Under the pieces are notes generated by a model. It was given only the letters and a program-made list of their open reading frames with translations, made no database searches and was not told the origin of the DNA. This document shows positions 26,663-37,930 of a stretch of 64,000 nt of DNA, piece by piece. A program made the position numbers and the translations under genes. Source of the stretch: Psychrobacter ciconiae (GTDB taxonomy: Bacteria; Pseudomonadota; Gammaproteobacteria; Pseudomonadales; Moraxellaceae); the NCBI RefSeq assembly GCF_904846055.1, contig NZ_CAJGYV010000001.1, forward strand, positions 2,371,768 through 2,435,767, given 5' to 3'. The stretch's first letter is position 1. Every line of letters begins with the position of its first letter.

Positions 26663-27409
26663 TTAAACCGCCTTTTTTAATTGCACTCGTTTTAAGCCAT
26701 TAGTTAACAACGCGTTATATTCATCGGGCGTTCCGCAAAAGTCGATTTCATCATCGGTGATACAGTGATAACGAACGCTTTTTCCTTGCTCAATCAATAA
26801 ATTATAAATGGGCGCGATATAAAGCTCATTATTGACCAATAAGTTTTGCGCTTTAGCTTTGATAAGCAAGTCAATATAAAGCTTTTTGTTGGCAAAATAA
26901 TATAGCCCATCGCTACAAAGGTTAGAGATGCGCTCTTTTTCCGTCGTTCGAATCACGTTGTCTTTATCATCGACCTTGATAAATGACCAATGATCGCCGT
27001 CGCCTTGAAAAACTTCTAAATATCCTGCGCAATCAGGCAAAAAGTCAGGTTTGCTAAAATCATAGCGAAAGGTGTCAATATTAAAAATAAATAGCGGCTC
27101 ATCATCAGCAATTTTCGGGCTATCAATACCAAGAAGTACCGTTTCAGCCTGACCTTGGGTTTCAAAATCAAGCACTTTAATCAGATAGTTTTTGATACCA
27201 AGTGCGGCAAGTCTTGACTGGGCAAAAGCTTTGGCATCAAACGCATCCCGAAGCACAATAACAAACAGCTCGGTGGTAAAGTAACGCTCAAATGATTTGA
27301 GCGCCAAATCAAACACAAAGTCATCGCCAATTTTAAGCTGGTACTTTGGAACGTCAAATCTTGCTTTAAAAAACCGGCTGCTAAGCCCCGCCATTGGGAT
27401 AACAATCAT
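26663..27409 (-). CDS. Sugar or headgroup nucleotidyltransferase
   Basis: A 248-aa enzyme of the NTP-transferase fold, which activates phosphorylated sugars or alcohols as nucleotide diphosphates. The N-terminal loop IPMAGLSSRFFKARFDVPKYQL has the G-x-x-x-R-F and P-K of the nucleotide site; LFIFNIDTFRYDF supplies the metal-binding Asp; EVFQGDGDHWSFIKVDD and FCGTPDEY follow. The substrate cannot be told. AAGGA precedes this ATG; the frame runs a further 52 codons upstream but those overlap the previous gene and show no homology. Third gene of the operon with the HAD and fusion genes. Confidence 0.85.
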   Translation of the reverse strand: MIVIPMAGLSSRFFKARFDVPKYQLKIGDDFVFDLALKSFERYFTTELFVIVLRDAFDAKAFAQSRLAALGIKNYLIKVLDFETQGQAETVLLGIDSPKIADDEPLFIFNIDTFRYDFSKPDFLPDCAGYLEVFQGDGDHWSFIKVDDKDNVIRTTEKERISNLCSDGLYYFANKKLYIDLLIKAKAQNLLVNNELYIAPIYNLLIEQGKSVRYHCITDDEIDFCGTPDEYNALLTNGLKRVQLKKAV

Positions 27410-27449
27410 AAAAAATCCTTTGAATTCATCGTTTTTAAGGGGTTGCGAC

Positions 27450-29116
27450 TTAGCCTTCAAGAACGTCGTTATTATAAATTTGGTCGTTAAATGCTTGGTT
27501 GCTATAGCCGCTTGCCGATGGGTTTTTACTTTGATAAACGTAGGTTTTGTATAGTCGATAAGCATTAATCAGCATGGCTTGCTGCCGGTCGGGGCGGTCA
27601 GCGTGAAGCGGCAGCATCGATAAAAACAGCAGCACCACCGCCGGCATAATGTCGATGACCTCAATGCCTTTAACAAAATTTGTGGCTAAAAAATCGGCTT
27701 GAATACACTCTAAGCGCTCATCGATGTCAAAATGGATGACGTGGCTTTGACCGCCGGATTGCTCATCGGGCAAGATCTCAAAGCGTCCGGCGATGGTAAA
27801 GTCGTACATGCCGATGACCGAGTGGGTAAGCTTTGCCAAGTCATAGCTCATATCGCCAAAGATGCTAAAATTGTTTTGGCAGTCCAAACCACGCGGGTCA
27901 ATAAGTTTGAGCCGCCCGCCGCGCAAGTCAAACAGCATATTACTAAAGCACAAATCGCCATGCATCACCGTTGGGTGGCGCGGTAGTTTGAGCACCTGTT
28001 CAATACAGTCGTTGGCAATGTCCAAAATTGAGCCAAGCTTTAGCCCTTGATAAAAGATAGGGGCGCTTAAGTCAATTTGGCTTGCCTCTTGATAAGTGGT
28101 CAATCTGCCAAGCGTTTTTTTGCGGTACAAATCCTCAAGGCAGTCATCAAGAGCCTCCTCAAAGCTTACCGAATCCAGCTTAGCCAAATTTGTAGATTTA
28201 GCCGCAATGTCAAAATAGTCTTTGGTTAAGCTAAAAATCCGCCGCCAAAACCATCTTGGATTGCGACCATGAACATAAAGCTCGTTAAGCGGCAGTATCG
28301 GCAAAAATTCTAAGCAATAATAGGTGGTCACGCCATCTTGCAAGCGACCACTGTCGATAAATTGCGGGGTAAAGCGGCGCAAACTTGCCGGCAAGTGCTT
28401 GAACCAATACACTTCAGCTTGGATTTTGACATCATTGTCACTGGTTTTGGTAACGATGCCCGATTCGATGGTGAGCGCGTTAAAGGAGCGCTGGGTGGTA
28501 ATACTCGAGCGCGCTTCAAAATAGCTGTTAAAATGGCTGCAACTGTACCAGTCCGTTGGCTGAATCTCGCTTAAGCGGCGATCGTCTTGATAATGAGCTA
28601 ATGCCGCCGGAAAGCTTTTGGTCGATAAGGCAAGCGCCTTTACCAAGCTTGTTTTTGAGGAAAAGGCAAAGTAGCCAAGCCAGCGCGACTCATTATCTTG
28701 GCGCTGATAGCGGTCATACCAGTCGCTTTGCCGGCAAGCACCTGCAACGGCGATACAGTCGGTTTCAGCTGGAATGTCATTGAGCAAGCGGTCGCCTTGC
28801 AAAATCCGAACCGTGTTATCACAATTTTCCGCTTCAACATTAAGCAGGTATAAAACTGCATCGCTAAAGCTTAAACGGTCGCAAATCCGCTGAATACTGA
28901 CCCCAAGTTCTTTAATAACCGCCTGCTCATTAATGGTCAGCTTATAGGTTTTTGGTAAGGTAACAACGATTTTTTCATGGGGAATTGCTGATTAAAATTG
29001 GCAACTTGCAGCTCTAGCATTTTTTTGTTGCCGATGGGCAGCATACACGGCGGAATCAAACCAATTTCGGCTTCAAACTCGGCGTTTACAAATTGCGATG
29101 AGTGAATAATAATCAT
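27450..29116 (-). pseudogene. Nucleotidyltransferase-kinase fusion, frame broken by one base
   Basis: The first frame starts at an ATG with AAGGATGACACC upstream and reads 46 sensible residues (MLPIGNKKMLELQVANF inside, a nucleotidyltransferase-like start), then runs into a stop. The next frame continues HEKIVVTLPKTYKL and stays open to the end. Adding one C to the C4 run (G4 at 28979-28982 on the plus strand) restores 555 aa. The C-terminal part is a choline/aminoglycoside-kinase-like fold: HGDLCFSNMLFD at about residue 386 (catalytic Asp) and KLIDPRG (metal Asp). It may be a real mutation, slippage or a sequencing error. Confidence 0.78.
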
Positions 29117-29134
29117 GGTGTCATCCTTAATAGC

Positions 29135-29485
29135 TTACAAATTATCCGGATAAGACAGCTTTAAAAACTCATCAGGACGGATGGCTTTATCATCAATATA
29201 AAAGCCCTCAAAACCGCACCATGGTTTACCAACGTAAATTTCATCGTAAGGAACGTTATGGCGCTCAAGCCAATCAATAATAATCGGTAGGGTGTTTTTA
29301 TTAATCTGACCGACATTCCCTGAAAATGTTCGCATGTTTCGGCTAGTGTTGAGCACGATGGTAAAACCTTGGCGGTGATAGTCACGAAGCTTCTCAATCA
29401 TCTCTAAAGCGGGCTGCGCGTTCTTATAATCGCCATCCTTGGTATGGCACAAGGTGTCGTCCAAGTCAAAAATAAGTCGTTTCAT
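29135..29485 (-). CDS. HAD-superfamily phosphatase of a capsule-type locus
   Basis: A 116-aa small HAD hydrolase without a large cap. Motif I is F-D-L-D-D-T-L, motif II is LNTSRNMRTF, and the end has GFYIDDKAIRP with the acidic motif IV. Such short HAD proteins occur in capsule and lipo-oligosaccharide loci (for example in Campylobacter) and are thought to dephosphorylate a sugar or headgroup intermediate. AAGGA sits 6 bases before the ATG. It lies 18 bases upstream of the fusion gene, so it is the first gene of the operon. Confidence 0.85.
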   Translation of the reverse strand: MKRLIFDLDDTLCHTKDGDYKNAQPALEMIEKLRDYHRQGFTIVLNTSRNMRTFSGNVGQINKNTLPIIIDWLERHNVPYDEIYVGKPWCGFEGFYIDDKAIRPDEFLKLSYPDNL

Positions 29486-29683
29486 AAGTCCTTTTCTTAT
29501 CGTTATAAATTTTGGCAAGCTTGTTATGTGGTGTTTTAATGCCAATTATTGTTCTCATTGGTTTTGCTATCATAACGAGGATAAGGGGCAATTGTCGTAT
29601 CAATGTTGTGAAATTAGGCAAGCTAAACTCACATAAAATTACGATTGCTAAAATGACTTTTGACAAAGTGATTTTTGAAGCAT

Positions 29684-29717
29684 AAAAAAAGCGCAACCCA
29701 TATTGGTCACGCTTTTT
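29684..29717 (-). terminator. Terminator of purB
   Basis: AAAAAGCG/CGCTTTTT with an inner ACC/GGT pairing. The plus-strand A7 tract provides the U tract for the minus-strand transcript. Confidence 0.8.
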
Positions 29718-29753
29718 ATAGTTTTATAATAAATAAGTTTTTAGCAAGTTAAC

Positions 29754-31169
<1,416 letters not shown>

Positions 31170-31328
31170 TTAAAATAAGGTTGAGTGAGGGACAAAAAGG
31201 TTGGGTGATTATAGCAAGAGTTTTGTAGCAATGGGGTTGAATTAAGCATATTGTCATGGCTTAAAGCTACTTTGCAATTTAAACCATATAAAACTAATCT
31301 CAAGATTAGACGTGAGTTTATAAAAATT

Positions 31329-31357
31329 TTGAAAGTGTGATCATAGGTAACTATACT
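31329..31357 (+). promoter_or_regulatory. Sigma-70 promoter of the Ser-rich lipoprotein
   Basis: TTGAAA, 17 bases, TATACT, about 45 bases before the start codon of the lipoprotein gene. Confidence 0.7.
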
Positions 31358-31401
31358 AGCGCCAACAAAAATGAGACAAATTGGTTTAGGAAGGACTTTA
31401 T

Positions 31402-31755
31402 ATGAATAAATTGGTATCGGCGGCAATGGTTGCAGGATTAGCGATGGTACTAACTGCTTGTGGTGGCGAGTCAGATAGCAGTGGTAGAGTTGTTTCAGGT
31501 AGCTCAAGTTCTAATTCTAATAGCTCCAGCAGTTCGACAGGTGATAATACCAAACCTCAGCCTTCCATTGCTCAATGTAAAGTTCAAGGGAAAAAAGTGG
31601 CTATTCCTCACGAAGGACTTTGCGCCGTAACCCTACCAGAGGTCAATGGGGGTAAAGAAAGCCAGATGAAGTGCTCGATGGGTCAAATCACCTTAAATGG
31701 TGTTGTGATAGACGGCATGGAACTCTATGGTCATACCTTCCAATGTACTAAATAG
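31402..31755 (+). CDS. Ser-rich lipoprotein, unrecognised
   Basis: A 117-aa lipoprotein precursor: signal peptide with lipobox L-T-A-C20, then a Ser/Asn-rich linker (residues 24-48) that would hold a small domain away from the membrane. The C-terminal 65 residues contain four Cys (AQCKVQ, GLCAVT, MKCSMG and FQCTK), probably two disulfides in the periplasm. No family is recognised. Strong ribosome site GGAAGGA and a good promoter upstream. The following gene begins 13 bases after it. Confidence 0.75.
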   Translation: MNKLVSAAMVAGLAMVLTACGGESDSSGRVVSGSSSSNSNSSSSSTGDNTKPQPSIAQCKVQGKKVAIPHEGLCAVTLPEVNGGKESQMKCSMGQITLNGVVIDGMELYGHTFQCTK

Positions 31756-31768
31756 TTTCAATTTTTTA

Positions 31769-32545
31769 ATGAAAAACAATACACTATTTGCCGCCTCTAT
31801 TTTGGTGGCGTTTATGTTTGGATTTTTGGTGGCGTATTTGTGGCAAAGTAAGCAGCAGTTAGATCAAGCTTTAAATCCAAACGCTGCTGAGCCACTATCG
31901 TCTATTGTGAATGCTCAAAATGCCAATGACACTGAAAATACTTTATCAGCAACAAAAAATAACTCCGCTCAAGATAATTTAAAAAGTAAGGCGTTATTAA
32001 CAGAAGCTCAACTTAATATGACGTCCGTCAATGACTTTTCCCCTGAACAAGCGCTCAATATTGTCAACGATATGCCCGATTATATGCTTGGTCAATATGT
32101 TGATAAATTTATGGCAAAAGGGGCAAGCGATGTTATCAATGATAAGCGCCAGTTTGCAAAGCGCGCCGTCGAAGAGCTTTATAGCAAAAATGACAATCAG
32201 CCAATGGCAGGAAGTATCAAGTTGTCATTTAGCCGTGATATGCCAACAAATTCAGTTAGTACGGCGATGCTAAATAAAAATGCCAAACTATTTGCGCATT
32301 TGGACACGTCAGGAAAAGTGCCAGCCAGCCCGTTTGTGTTTGTTAAATGGGTGAATAACCAAACGGGTCAAGTCTTACTGTTTGAAAAAAAGGACATCGT
32401 GGCAAACAGCGCTCGAAATTGGGTCAGCTTTCGACCTTATGATGGTTGGAGCGCCGGAAGCTATGACATCCGCTTTTATCAATTTACCTCCGAGCTTCAG
32501 CCGATTGCTCAGCTGACTTATGATGTTTATGAGGTGGTTGATTAA
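31769..32545 (+). CDS. Membrane-anchored protein of unknown function
   Basis: A 258-aa protein: one N-terminal membrane helix (residues 5-27, TLFAASILVAFMFGFLVAYLW), a low-complexity Asn/Ser linker, a helical part (EQALNIVNDMPDYMLGQYVDKF) and a beta-rich C-terminus with WVSFRPYDGWSAGSYDIRFYQF. It probably faces the periplasm. The frame opens 14 codons earlier at 31727, which would overlap the lipoprotein gene by 29 bases and has GGA at a fair distance; neither start has a strong ribosome site. No family recognised. Confidence 0.72.
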   Translation: MKNNTLFAASILVAFMFGFLVAYLWQSKQQLDQALNPNAAEPLSSIVNAQNANDTENTLSATKNNSAQDNLKSKALLTEAQLNMTSVNDFSPEQALNIVNDMPDYMLGQYVDKFMAKGASDVINDKRQFAKRAVEELYSKNDNQPMAGSIKLSFSRDMPTNSVSTAMLNKNAKLFAHLDTSGKVPASPFVFVKWVNNQTGQVLLFEKKDIVANSARNWVSFRPYDGWSAGSYDIRFYQFTSELQPIAQLTYDVYEVVD

Positions 32546-32567
32546 GTTCTTTATCTGCTAAAACTTC

Positions 32568-33806
32568 TTACAACCCACAAGGCGCGTCAATTGTTGAAAT
32601 CACCCCGCCGCCTAAGCAAACCTCGCCTAAATAAAACACCGCCGATTGCCCTGGAGTGACCGCGCGCTGCGGCTCATCAAAGACCACGCGAACTTGGCTG
32701 CCATCTTCACTGTCCGCAAAAACGCTGCACGATTGGTCAGGCTGCCGGTAACGCGATTTGGCAATGCAAGTTAACCCTTGGTCTGAAAAAATTGCCTTTG
32801 GCGCTTTATTTTCGACCCAATCCATTTTATAAGCGGTTAAGGTGTTGCTTAACAGCATAGGGTGATTATGACCTTGACCGACGATTAAGCGGTTATTTTG
32901 CAAGTCTTTTGCAAGAACAAACCACGGCTCCTCTGGACGATTTTTTACGCCGCCAACGCCAATGCCGCCGCGCTGACCTAAGGTGTAGTACATAAGACCG
33001 TCATGTTGACCGATAACTTGACCATCATCAGTGATGATTTCGCCTTGTTTTGCCGGCAAATACTGCTGTAAAAAGTCTTTAAATCGGCGCTCACCAATAA
33101 AGCAAATGCCGGTCGAGTCCTTTTTCTTCGCGGTGATTAAGCCATGAGCTTCCGCAATTTGGCGAACGACGGGCTTTTCAAGCTCGCCTACAGGAAATAA
33201 AGTTTTGGCAATTTTATCGCCGCCAACCGCGTGTAAAAAATAGCTTTGGTCTTTATTGTTATCCAAGCCGCGAAGCAGTTGCGCGACGATTTCGCCATCG
33301 TCGTTTTGATAATTGACACTTCGGCGCGTGTAATGACCGGTGGCAATAAAATCTGCACCAAGCGTTAACGCAAAGTCCAAAAATGCTTTAAATTTAATTT
33401 CTTTATTACATAAAATATCAGGATTTGGCGTTCGACCCGCTTGATATTCGGCTAAAAAGTGCTCGAAAACCCGATCCCAATATTCCATGGCAAAGTTTGC
33501 GGTGTGCAATTTGATACCGATGTTGTCACAAACCGCTTGCGCGTCCGCCAAATCATCCATCGCGGTACAATATTCCGTGCCGTCGTCCTCTTCCCAGTTT
33601 TTCATGAATAAGCCTTCAACCAAAAATCCGGCTTGCTTCAGCAGTACTGCCGACACCGACGAGTCAACACCGCCTGACATTCCGACGATGACGCGCGTGT
33701 TTGAAGGGTTTGGAATATCAGCAAGCGTTAATGCCGGATAGGCGGCAGTGTTTTGGCTTGGCGCATGATTTTTGGTCGCTTGAGAAGGTGAGGAGATAAC
33801 GGACAT
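32568..33806 (-). CDS. mnmA: tRNA-specific 2-thiouridylase
   Basis: Makes 2-thiouridine at wobble position 34 of tRNA for Lys, Glu and Gln, using sulfur from the Tus relay. The PP-loop SGGVDSS lies at residues 44-50, the catalytic cysteines are in [14 protein letters not shown] and [12 protein letters not shown], and the C-terminal domain has [16 protein letters not shown]. At 412 aa it carries about 35 extra N-terminal residues compared with E. coli MnmA, so a later start is possible. It is divergent from ispF. In the cell it works with MnmG, encoded 2 kb downstream. Confidence 0.97.
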   Translation of the reverse strand: MSVISSPSQATKNHAPSQNTAAYPALTLADIPNPSNTRVIVGMSGGVDSSVSAVLLKQAGFLVEGLFMKNWEEDDGTEYCTAMDDLADAQAVCDNIGIKLHTANFAMEYWDRVFEHFLAEYQAGRTPNPDILCNKEIKFKAFLDFALTLGADFIATGHYTRRSVNYQNDDGEIVAQLLRGLDNNKDQSYFLHAVGGDKIAKTLFPVGELEKPVVRQIAEAHGLITAKKKDSTGICFIGERRFKDFLQQYLPAKQGEIITDDGQVIGQHDGLMYYTLGQRGGIGVGGVKNRPEEPWFVLAKDLQNNRLIVGQGHNHPMLLSNTLTAYKMDWVENKAPKAIFSDQGLTCIAKSRYRQPDQSCSVFADSEDGSQVRVVFDEPQRAVTPGQSAVFYLGEVCLGGGVISTIDAPCGL

Positions 33807-33910
33807 AATTTGCTCAACAACTTATGGTAATATAAGCGCGATATTATAACAGCTAATCCGGCGCTCAGGTAATCGCGCCGTGAGCAGTAGCCCGTTTATT
33901 TGGAGATATA

Positions 33911-34411
33911 ATGATAAAAATCGGTCAAGGTATTGACGTTCATGCGTTTCATAACAGCGGCGCTCAGCAGCAATACGTGGTACTGGCAGGCGTTCATATT
34001 GAGCACAGCCACAGCTTACTTGCGCATTCTGACGGTGATGTGATTTTGCACGCCTTAGCGGATGCGCTGCTTGGCGCGCTTGCGATGGGTGATATCGGTC
34101 AGCATTTCCCCGATACCGATGCGGCAAACGCAGGGCTTGATTCGCGCATTTTGCTGCGCTATGTTTATGGTAAAGTCTTGGCGGAAGGCTATCAAATTGG
34201 TAACGCGGATATTACCGTACTTTGCGAGCGCCCCAAACTTGCGCCGCATAATGAATTGATGCGCGCTAACATCGCAAGTGACTTGCAAACTGACATTAAA
34301 AACATCAGCATTAAAGCCTCAACCACAGAAAAACTGGGCTTTACCGGCAGACAAGAGGGCATCATGGCGCAAGCCGTGGTATTATTAACCCCAAACGCGG
34401 TGAAAGCTTAG
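33911..34411 (+). CDS. ispF: 2-C-methyl-D-erythritol 2,4-cyclodiphosphate synthase
   Basis: Cyclises the CDP-methylerythritol phosphate intermediate of the MEP isoprenoid pathway, releasing CMP. A 166-aa trimeric zinc enzyme with metal ligands D9 and H11 in GIDVHAF and a later His in [41 protein letters not shown] and [16 protein letters not shown] match the family. The ispD gene usually next to it is absent. GGAGATATA precedes the ATG. Confidence 0.97.
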   Translation: MIKIGQGIDVHAFHNSGAQQQYVVLAGVHIEHSHSLLAHSDGDVILHALADALLGALAMGDIGQHFPDTDAANAGLDSRILLRYVYGKVLAEGYQIGNADITVLCERPKLAPHNELMRANIASDLQTDIKNISIKASTTEKLGFTGRQEGIMAQAVVLLTPNAVKA

Positions 34412-34455
34412 CCGTTTTTACGCGTCAATCCCTTTTTATTTATCTTGGAGTAGTT

Positions 34456-34797
34456 ATGACTGACCAAAACTCAAGCACTGACATCGAACAATTAATCCGT
34501 GACCAAATCCGCGACAACAAAGTGATTTTGTACATGAAAGGCACGCCGCAGTTTCCGCAGTGTGGCTTTTCAGCGCGCTCAGTTGACGTCTTAACGCAAA
34601 TCGGTCGCCCGTTTGCCTTTGTCAATATCTTAGAGAATCCTGAAATCCGCGCCACCTTGCCAAAAGTGGGTAACTGGCCAACCTTCCCGCAGCTTTGGGT
34701 AGATGGCGAGTTGATGGGCGGCTCGGACATCATTTTACAAATGTATCAATCGGGTGAATTAAAGCCACTTATTGAAGCCAATAGCCCAGAAGCTTAA
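34456..34797 (+). CDS. grxD: Monothiol glutaredoxin
   Basis: A 113-aa Grx4-type monothiol glutaredoxin with active site C36-G-F-S, the motif that binds a bridging [2Fe-2S] cluster with glutathione as dimer. TPQFPQCGFS, NWPTFPQLWVDGELMGGSDI and the glutathione-binding TVP-equivalent region are visible. The role is iron-sulfur cluster transfer and iron sensing. GGAG lies 8 bases before the ATG; its own terminator follows. Confidence 0.97.
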   Translation: MTDQNSSTDIEQLIRDQIRDNKVILYMKGTPQFPQCGFSARSVDVLTQIGRPFAFVNILENPEIRATLPKVGNWPTFPQLWVDGELMGGSDIILQMYQSGELKPLIEANSPEA

Positions 34798-34828
34798 TCA
34801 CGCAATTGTTAAAAGCTTCATAAAAAAT

Positions 34829-34867
34829 AATCAGTTCAAGCTTAACGTTTGAGCTGATTTGTTTTTT
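34829..34867 (+). terminator. Terminator of grxD
   Basis: AATCAGTTCAA/TTGAGCTGATT with one wobble pair and a 9-base loop, then TG and a T7 run. Confidence 0.8.
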
Positions 34868-34892
34868 TAATGGCAATTTAACGTCTGGCATA

Positions 34893-34922
34893 TTGTTTTT
34901 AACAAAAATTTCCCCATATAAG
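34893..34922 (+). promoter_or_regulatory. Candidate promoter of the 158-aa unknown gene
   Basis: TTGTTT, 18 bases, TATAAG, 32 bases before the start codon. Confidence 0.4.
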
Positions 34923-34953
34923 CCCTTTAAAATGACAACAATAAAGGACTGCT

Positions 34954-35430
34954 ATGACTGACCAACGCCTAGACGCCCGCCGCGCCGCACTCAAACAAGT
35001 CTCAGCGCAAATTATTGATTTAGCAAACAATGAGCCAAATTCTGCGCTCAAATGCATTCACCAATTAAGCGTGGCAGGCGGCGCAACCGAAGCGACCTAT
35101 CAAGCCATTGAGCAGCGAATCCGCGTTGACCAAGACAGTGCGGGCGCCTATCATTTGGCGCTGCTTGCGCAAAATACGCCGGATTTGCCCATTGATGTTC
35201 ATGCGCTGATTGAGGTGATCATTCATCAGGGCGACAATCGTCAGCGTTTGGCTTTGCTTAAAAACTTACCACTACCACCAGTGGCAGCTATTAAATCTGC
35301 CATTTTAGCAACAGGTGATGACGCTGCTATTAAAGAGATGGAAAGTTATTTAGCCAACAATCCTGAAGGCTTGGGAAGTCAGCATATTATTGCCAACTCC
35401 CCAAGTGACCAAATCATACCGTTGTCTTAA
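34954..35430 (+). CDS. Helical cytoplasmic protein, unrecognised
   Basis: A 158-aa protein with no signal peptide and no membrane segment. Composition suggests nearly all helix (RRAALKQVSAQIIDLANNE and similar amphipathic stretches); the arrangement could be short alpha-alpha repeats. It has a good ribosome site (AAAGGA, 8 bases before the ATG) and a candidate promoter of its own. I do not recognise a family. It stands alone between grxD and mnmG. Confidence 0.7.
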   Translation: MTDQRLDARRAALKQVSAQIIDLANNEPNSALKCIHQLSVAGGATEATYQAIEQRIRVDQDSAGAYHLALLAQNTPDLPIDVHALIEVIIHQGDNRQRLALLKNLPLPPVAAIKSAILATGDDAAIKEMESYLANNPEGLGSQHIIANSPSDQIIPLS

Positions 35431-35448
35431 TGTTTGGCATTTTTTTAA

Positions 35449-35487
35449 CTAAGTTTAAAAGCTAAGTTTAAAAAACTAAGTTTAAAA
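35449..35487. repeat. Three direct copies of CTAAGTTTAAAA
   Basis: The 12-base word occurs at 35449, 35462 and 35476, spaced 13 and 14 bases. It lies directly after the stop codon of the 158-aa gene, upstream of the mnmG promoter region, which has a TATAAT at 35545 without a clear -35. Confidence 0.8.
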
Positions 35488-35622
35488 AAACCAAGCTCAA
35501 CGGCAAAGGTAAATAAAATCCTAAAATATCAATATGATTATTGCTATAATAATCGGCTGGTTTTATTTTTCTGACGTTATTTTTAAAAGTTAACCCCAAG
35601 TGTTTTTAGCAAGCGAGGCAAC

Positions 35623-37518
35623 ATGCAATTTCCAAAATCCTACGATGTGGTGGTCATCGGCGGCGGTCATGCCGGAACTGAAGCGGCGCTTGCAGCAGCA
35701 AGGATGGGCGCAAAGACGCTTTTGTTGACCCACAATATCGAAACGCTGGGGCAAATGAGCTGTAACCCTGCCATTGGCGGGATTGGCAAATCGCATTTGG
35801 TTCGTGAGATTGATGCGCTTGGCGGCGCAATGGCGCTAGCAACCGACAAGTCTGGGATTCAATTTCGGGTATTAAACAGCAGAAAGGGCGCGGCGGTTCG
35901 GGCAACGCGAGCGCAAGCTGACCGCATTTTATATAAGGCCGCTATTCGTGAAACGCTTGAGAATCAGCCCAATTTAGACATTTTTCAACAAGCTGCCGAT
36001 GATATCTTGGTTGAAAATGGTCGCGCAACAGCAGTGGTAACTTCAAGCGGCATTATTTTTAACACCCAAACGGTGGTTTTGACCTCCGGAACGTTTTTGG
36101 GCGGGGTCATTCATATCGGTCTTGAGAACTCCAAAGGTGGTCGCGCAGGTGATCCGCCCGCGATTAAACTTGCCGACCGCTTGCGCGAATTAAACCTTCC
36201 TGTGGGTCGTCTCAAAACCGGAACGCCGGCGCGAATTGATGCCCGAAGCGTTGATTTTAGCGTGATGACCGTTCAGCCGGGGGATACGCCGCTGCCGACC
36301 ATGAGCTATATAGGCGATGTGGCGATGCATCCGCGACAAGTCAATTGCTACATCACCCATACCAATGCCAAAACGCATGACATTATCCGTCAAAATCTCG
36401 ACCGCTCGCCGATGTTTTCAGGCAAAATCGAAGGCGTGGGACCACGATATTGCCCCTCCATTGAGGATAAAATTCATCGCTTTGCCGACAAAGACAGCCA
36501 TCAGATTTTTATTGAGCCTGAAGGCTTGACCACTCATGAACTTTATCCCAACGGCATTTCGACCAGTTTGCCGTTTGACGTTCAGCTTGAATTTATCCAT
36601 AGCATGAAAGGCTTGGAAAACGCGCACATCACGCGCCCCGGTTACGCCATTGAGTACGATTATTTTGACCCGCAAAATTTAAAGCCAACGCTTGAAACCA
36701 AATCCATTGATGGGCTTTATTTTGCAGGTCAGATCAACGGTACAACCGGTTACGAGGAAGCAGGCGTTCAAGGATTGCTTGCTGGTGTGAATGCTGCGCT
36801 GGTTACTCAAGATAATCCTGATTTTGAAGTTTGGACGCCGCGCCGTGACCAAGCTTATTTGGGCGTCTTGATTGACGATTTAATCACTCATGGCACCAAT
36901 GAGCCGTACCGAATGTTTACCAGTCGCGCCGAATACCGCTTGCTGCTGCGTGAGGACAATGCTGACCAGCGGTTAACGGCGATTGGGCGCAAGCTTGGGC
37001 TGATTGATGATGCGCGCTGGCAGGTTTTTGAGCAAAAAATGGATGCCATTGCAAGTGAGCAATCGCGCCTAAAAGACTTGTGGGCAACGCCAATGAACGC
37101 CCTTGGCAAAGCATTTAGCGAGCAAACGGGTGAGGCGCTGACCAAAGAAGTGAACGCCCTTGATTTGTTAAAGCGACCGCAAGTTCATTTTAATGACATT
37201 GCTAAACTGACCGAGTCAAAGGTCAGTGAGCAAGTCGGCGAGCAGATTGAGATTTCAGTCAAATACGCCGGCTACATCGACCGTCAGCAAGAAGACATCG
37301 CTCAGATGAAGCGCTTAGAAAATACCGCGATTCCGGACAATTTTGACTTTAGCGCGGTGTCAGGGCTGTCTAATGAAGTGGTTCAAAAGCTTGCTAAAGT
37401 TCGCCCGGTAAGCCTTGCTCAAGCGAGCCGGATCAGCGGTGTAACCCCTGCGGCCATTCAGCTTTTAGCGATGACCATTAAAAAACAAAAAAAGGCAAAG
37501 GCGCTGCTTAATAGTTAA
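35623..37518 (+). CDS. mnmG: tRNA uridine 5-carboxymethylaminomethyl modification enzyme
   Basis: FAD-dependent subunit that, with MnmE, installs the cmnm5 or nm5 group on wobble uridine 34. At 631 aa it has the normal length. FAD motif [17 protein letters not shown] near residue 12, then [62 protein letters not shown] and [16 protein letters not shown]. The helical MnmE-binding C-terminus is present. GAGG precedes the ATG. No mnmE or rsmG gene lies next to it. Confidence 0.98.
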   Translation: MQFPKSYDVVVIGGGHAGTEAALAAARMGAKTLLLTHNIETLGQMSCNPAIGGIGKSHLVREIDALGGAMALATDKSGIQFRVLNSRKGAAVRATRAQADRILYKAAIRETLENQPNLDIFQQAADDILVENGRATAVVTSSGIIFNTQTVVLTSGTFLGGVIHIGLENSKGGRAGDPPAIKLADRLRELNLPVGRLKTGTPARIDARSVDFSVMTVQPGDTPLPTMSYIGDVAMHPRQVNCYITHTNAKTHDIIRQNLDRSPMFSGKIEGVGPRYCPSIEDKIHRFADKDSHQIFIEPEGLTTHELYPNGISTSLPFDVQLEFIHSMKGLENAHITRPGYAIEYDYFDPQNLKPTLETKSIDGLYFAGQINGTTGYEEAGVQGLLAGVNAALVTQDNPDFEVWTPRRDQAYLGVLIDDLITHGTNEPYRMFTSRAEYRLLLREDNADQRLTAIGRKLGLIDDARWQVFEQKMDAIASEQSRLKDLWATPMNALGKAFSEQTGEALTKEVNALDLLKRPQVHFNDIAKLTESKVSEQVGEQIEISVKYAGYIDRQQEDIAQMKRLENTAIPDNFDFSAVSGLSNEVVQKLAKVRPVSLAQASRISGVTPAAIQLLAMTIKKQKKAKALLNS

Positions 37519-37625
37519 TGGCGATTACTAAGCTGATACCCAGTGTAACGGTCAATAGGATAAATATTTGTCAAGATAAAGGTTTGATGTAAATCATTTA
37601 GCTTAAAATAAAAGGAAAACAAATC

Positions 37626-37823
37626 ATGCCTTATGACAACTTATCCGACTTACCTGATAATGTAAAAGACCATTTGCCAAAGCACGCTCAAGAAATATTT
37701 CAAGCCGCGTTTAACAGTGCGGCTAAACAGTACGATGATGAGGCTCGGTGGTTTGCCACAGCTTGGGCGGCGGTTGAAAAGGTTTATCATAAAAATGCTG
37801 AGGGCAACTGGGTAAAAAAATAG
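37626..37823 (+). CDS. ChaB family protein
   Basis: A 65-aa cytoplasmic protein of the ChaB family: LPDNVKDHLPKHAQEIFQAAFNSA and ARWFATAWAAVEKVYHKNAEGNWVKK are the two conserved blocks. E. coli ChaB is annotated as a regulator of the cation transporter ChaA, a weakly supported role. AAGGA precedes the ATG by 9 bases. No chaA lies nearby. Confidence 0.9.
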   Translation: MPYDNLSDLPDNVKDHLPKHAQEIFQAAFNSAAKQYDDEARWFATAWAAVEKVYHKNAEGNWVKK

Positions 37824-37830
37824 TAAAGTT

Positions 37831-37859
37831 AGCAGGCGCTATGATATTCTAGCGCTGCT
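37831..37859 (+). terminator. Possible terminator after the ChaB gene
   Basis: AGCAGGCGCT/AGCGCTGCT forms a stem with a one-base bulge and a 10-base loop. Only a loose T-rich stretch follows (TATTCTTTAATTTT). Confidence 0.4.
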
Positions 37860-37930
37860 TATTCTTTAATTTTGCGTTTTTAAGCTTTTAAAAAAAAGCT
37901 TTAAAAAGCGTCCTTGCCGTTGACCTGATT

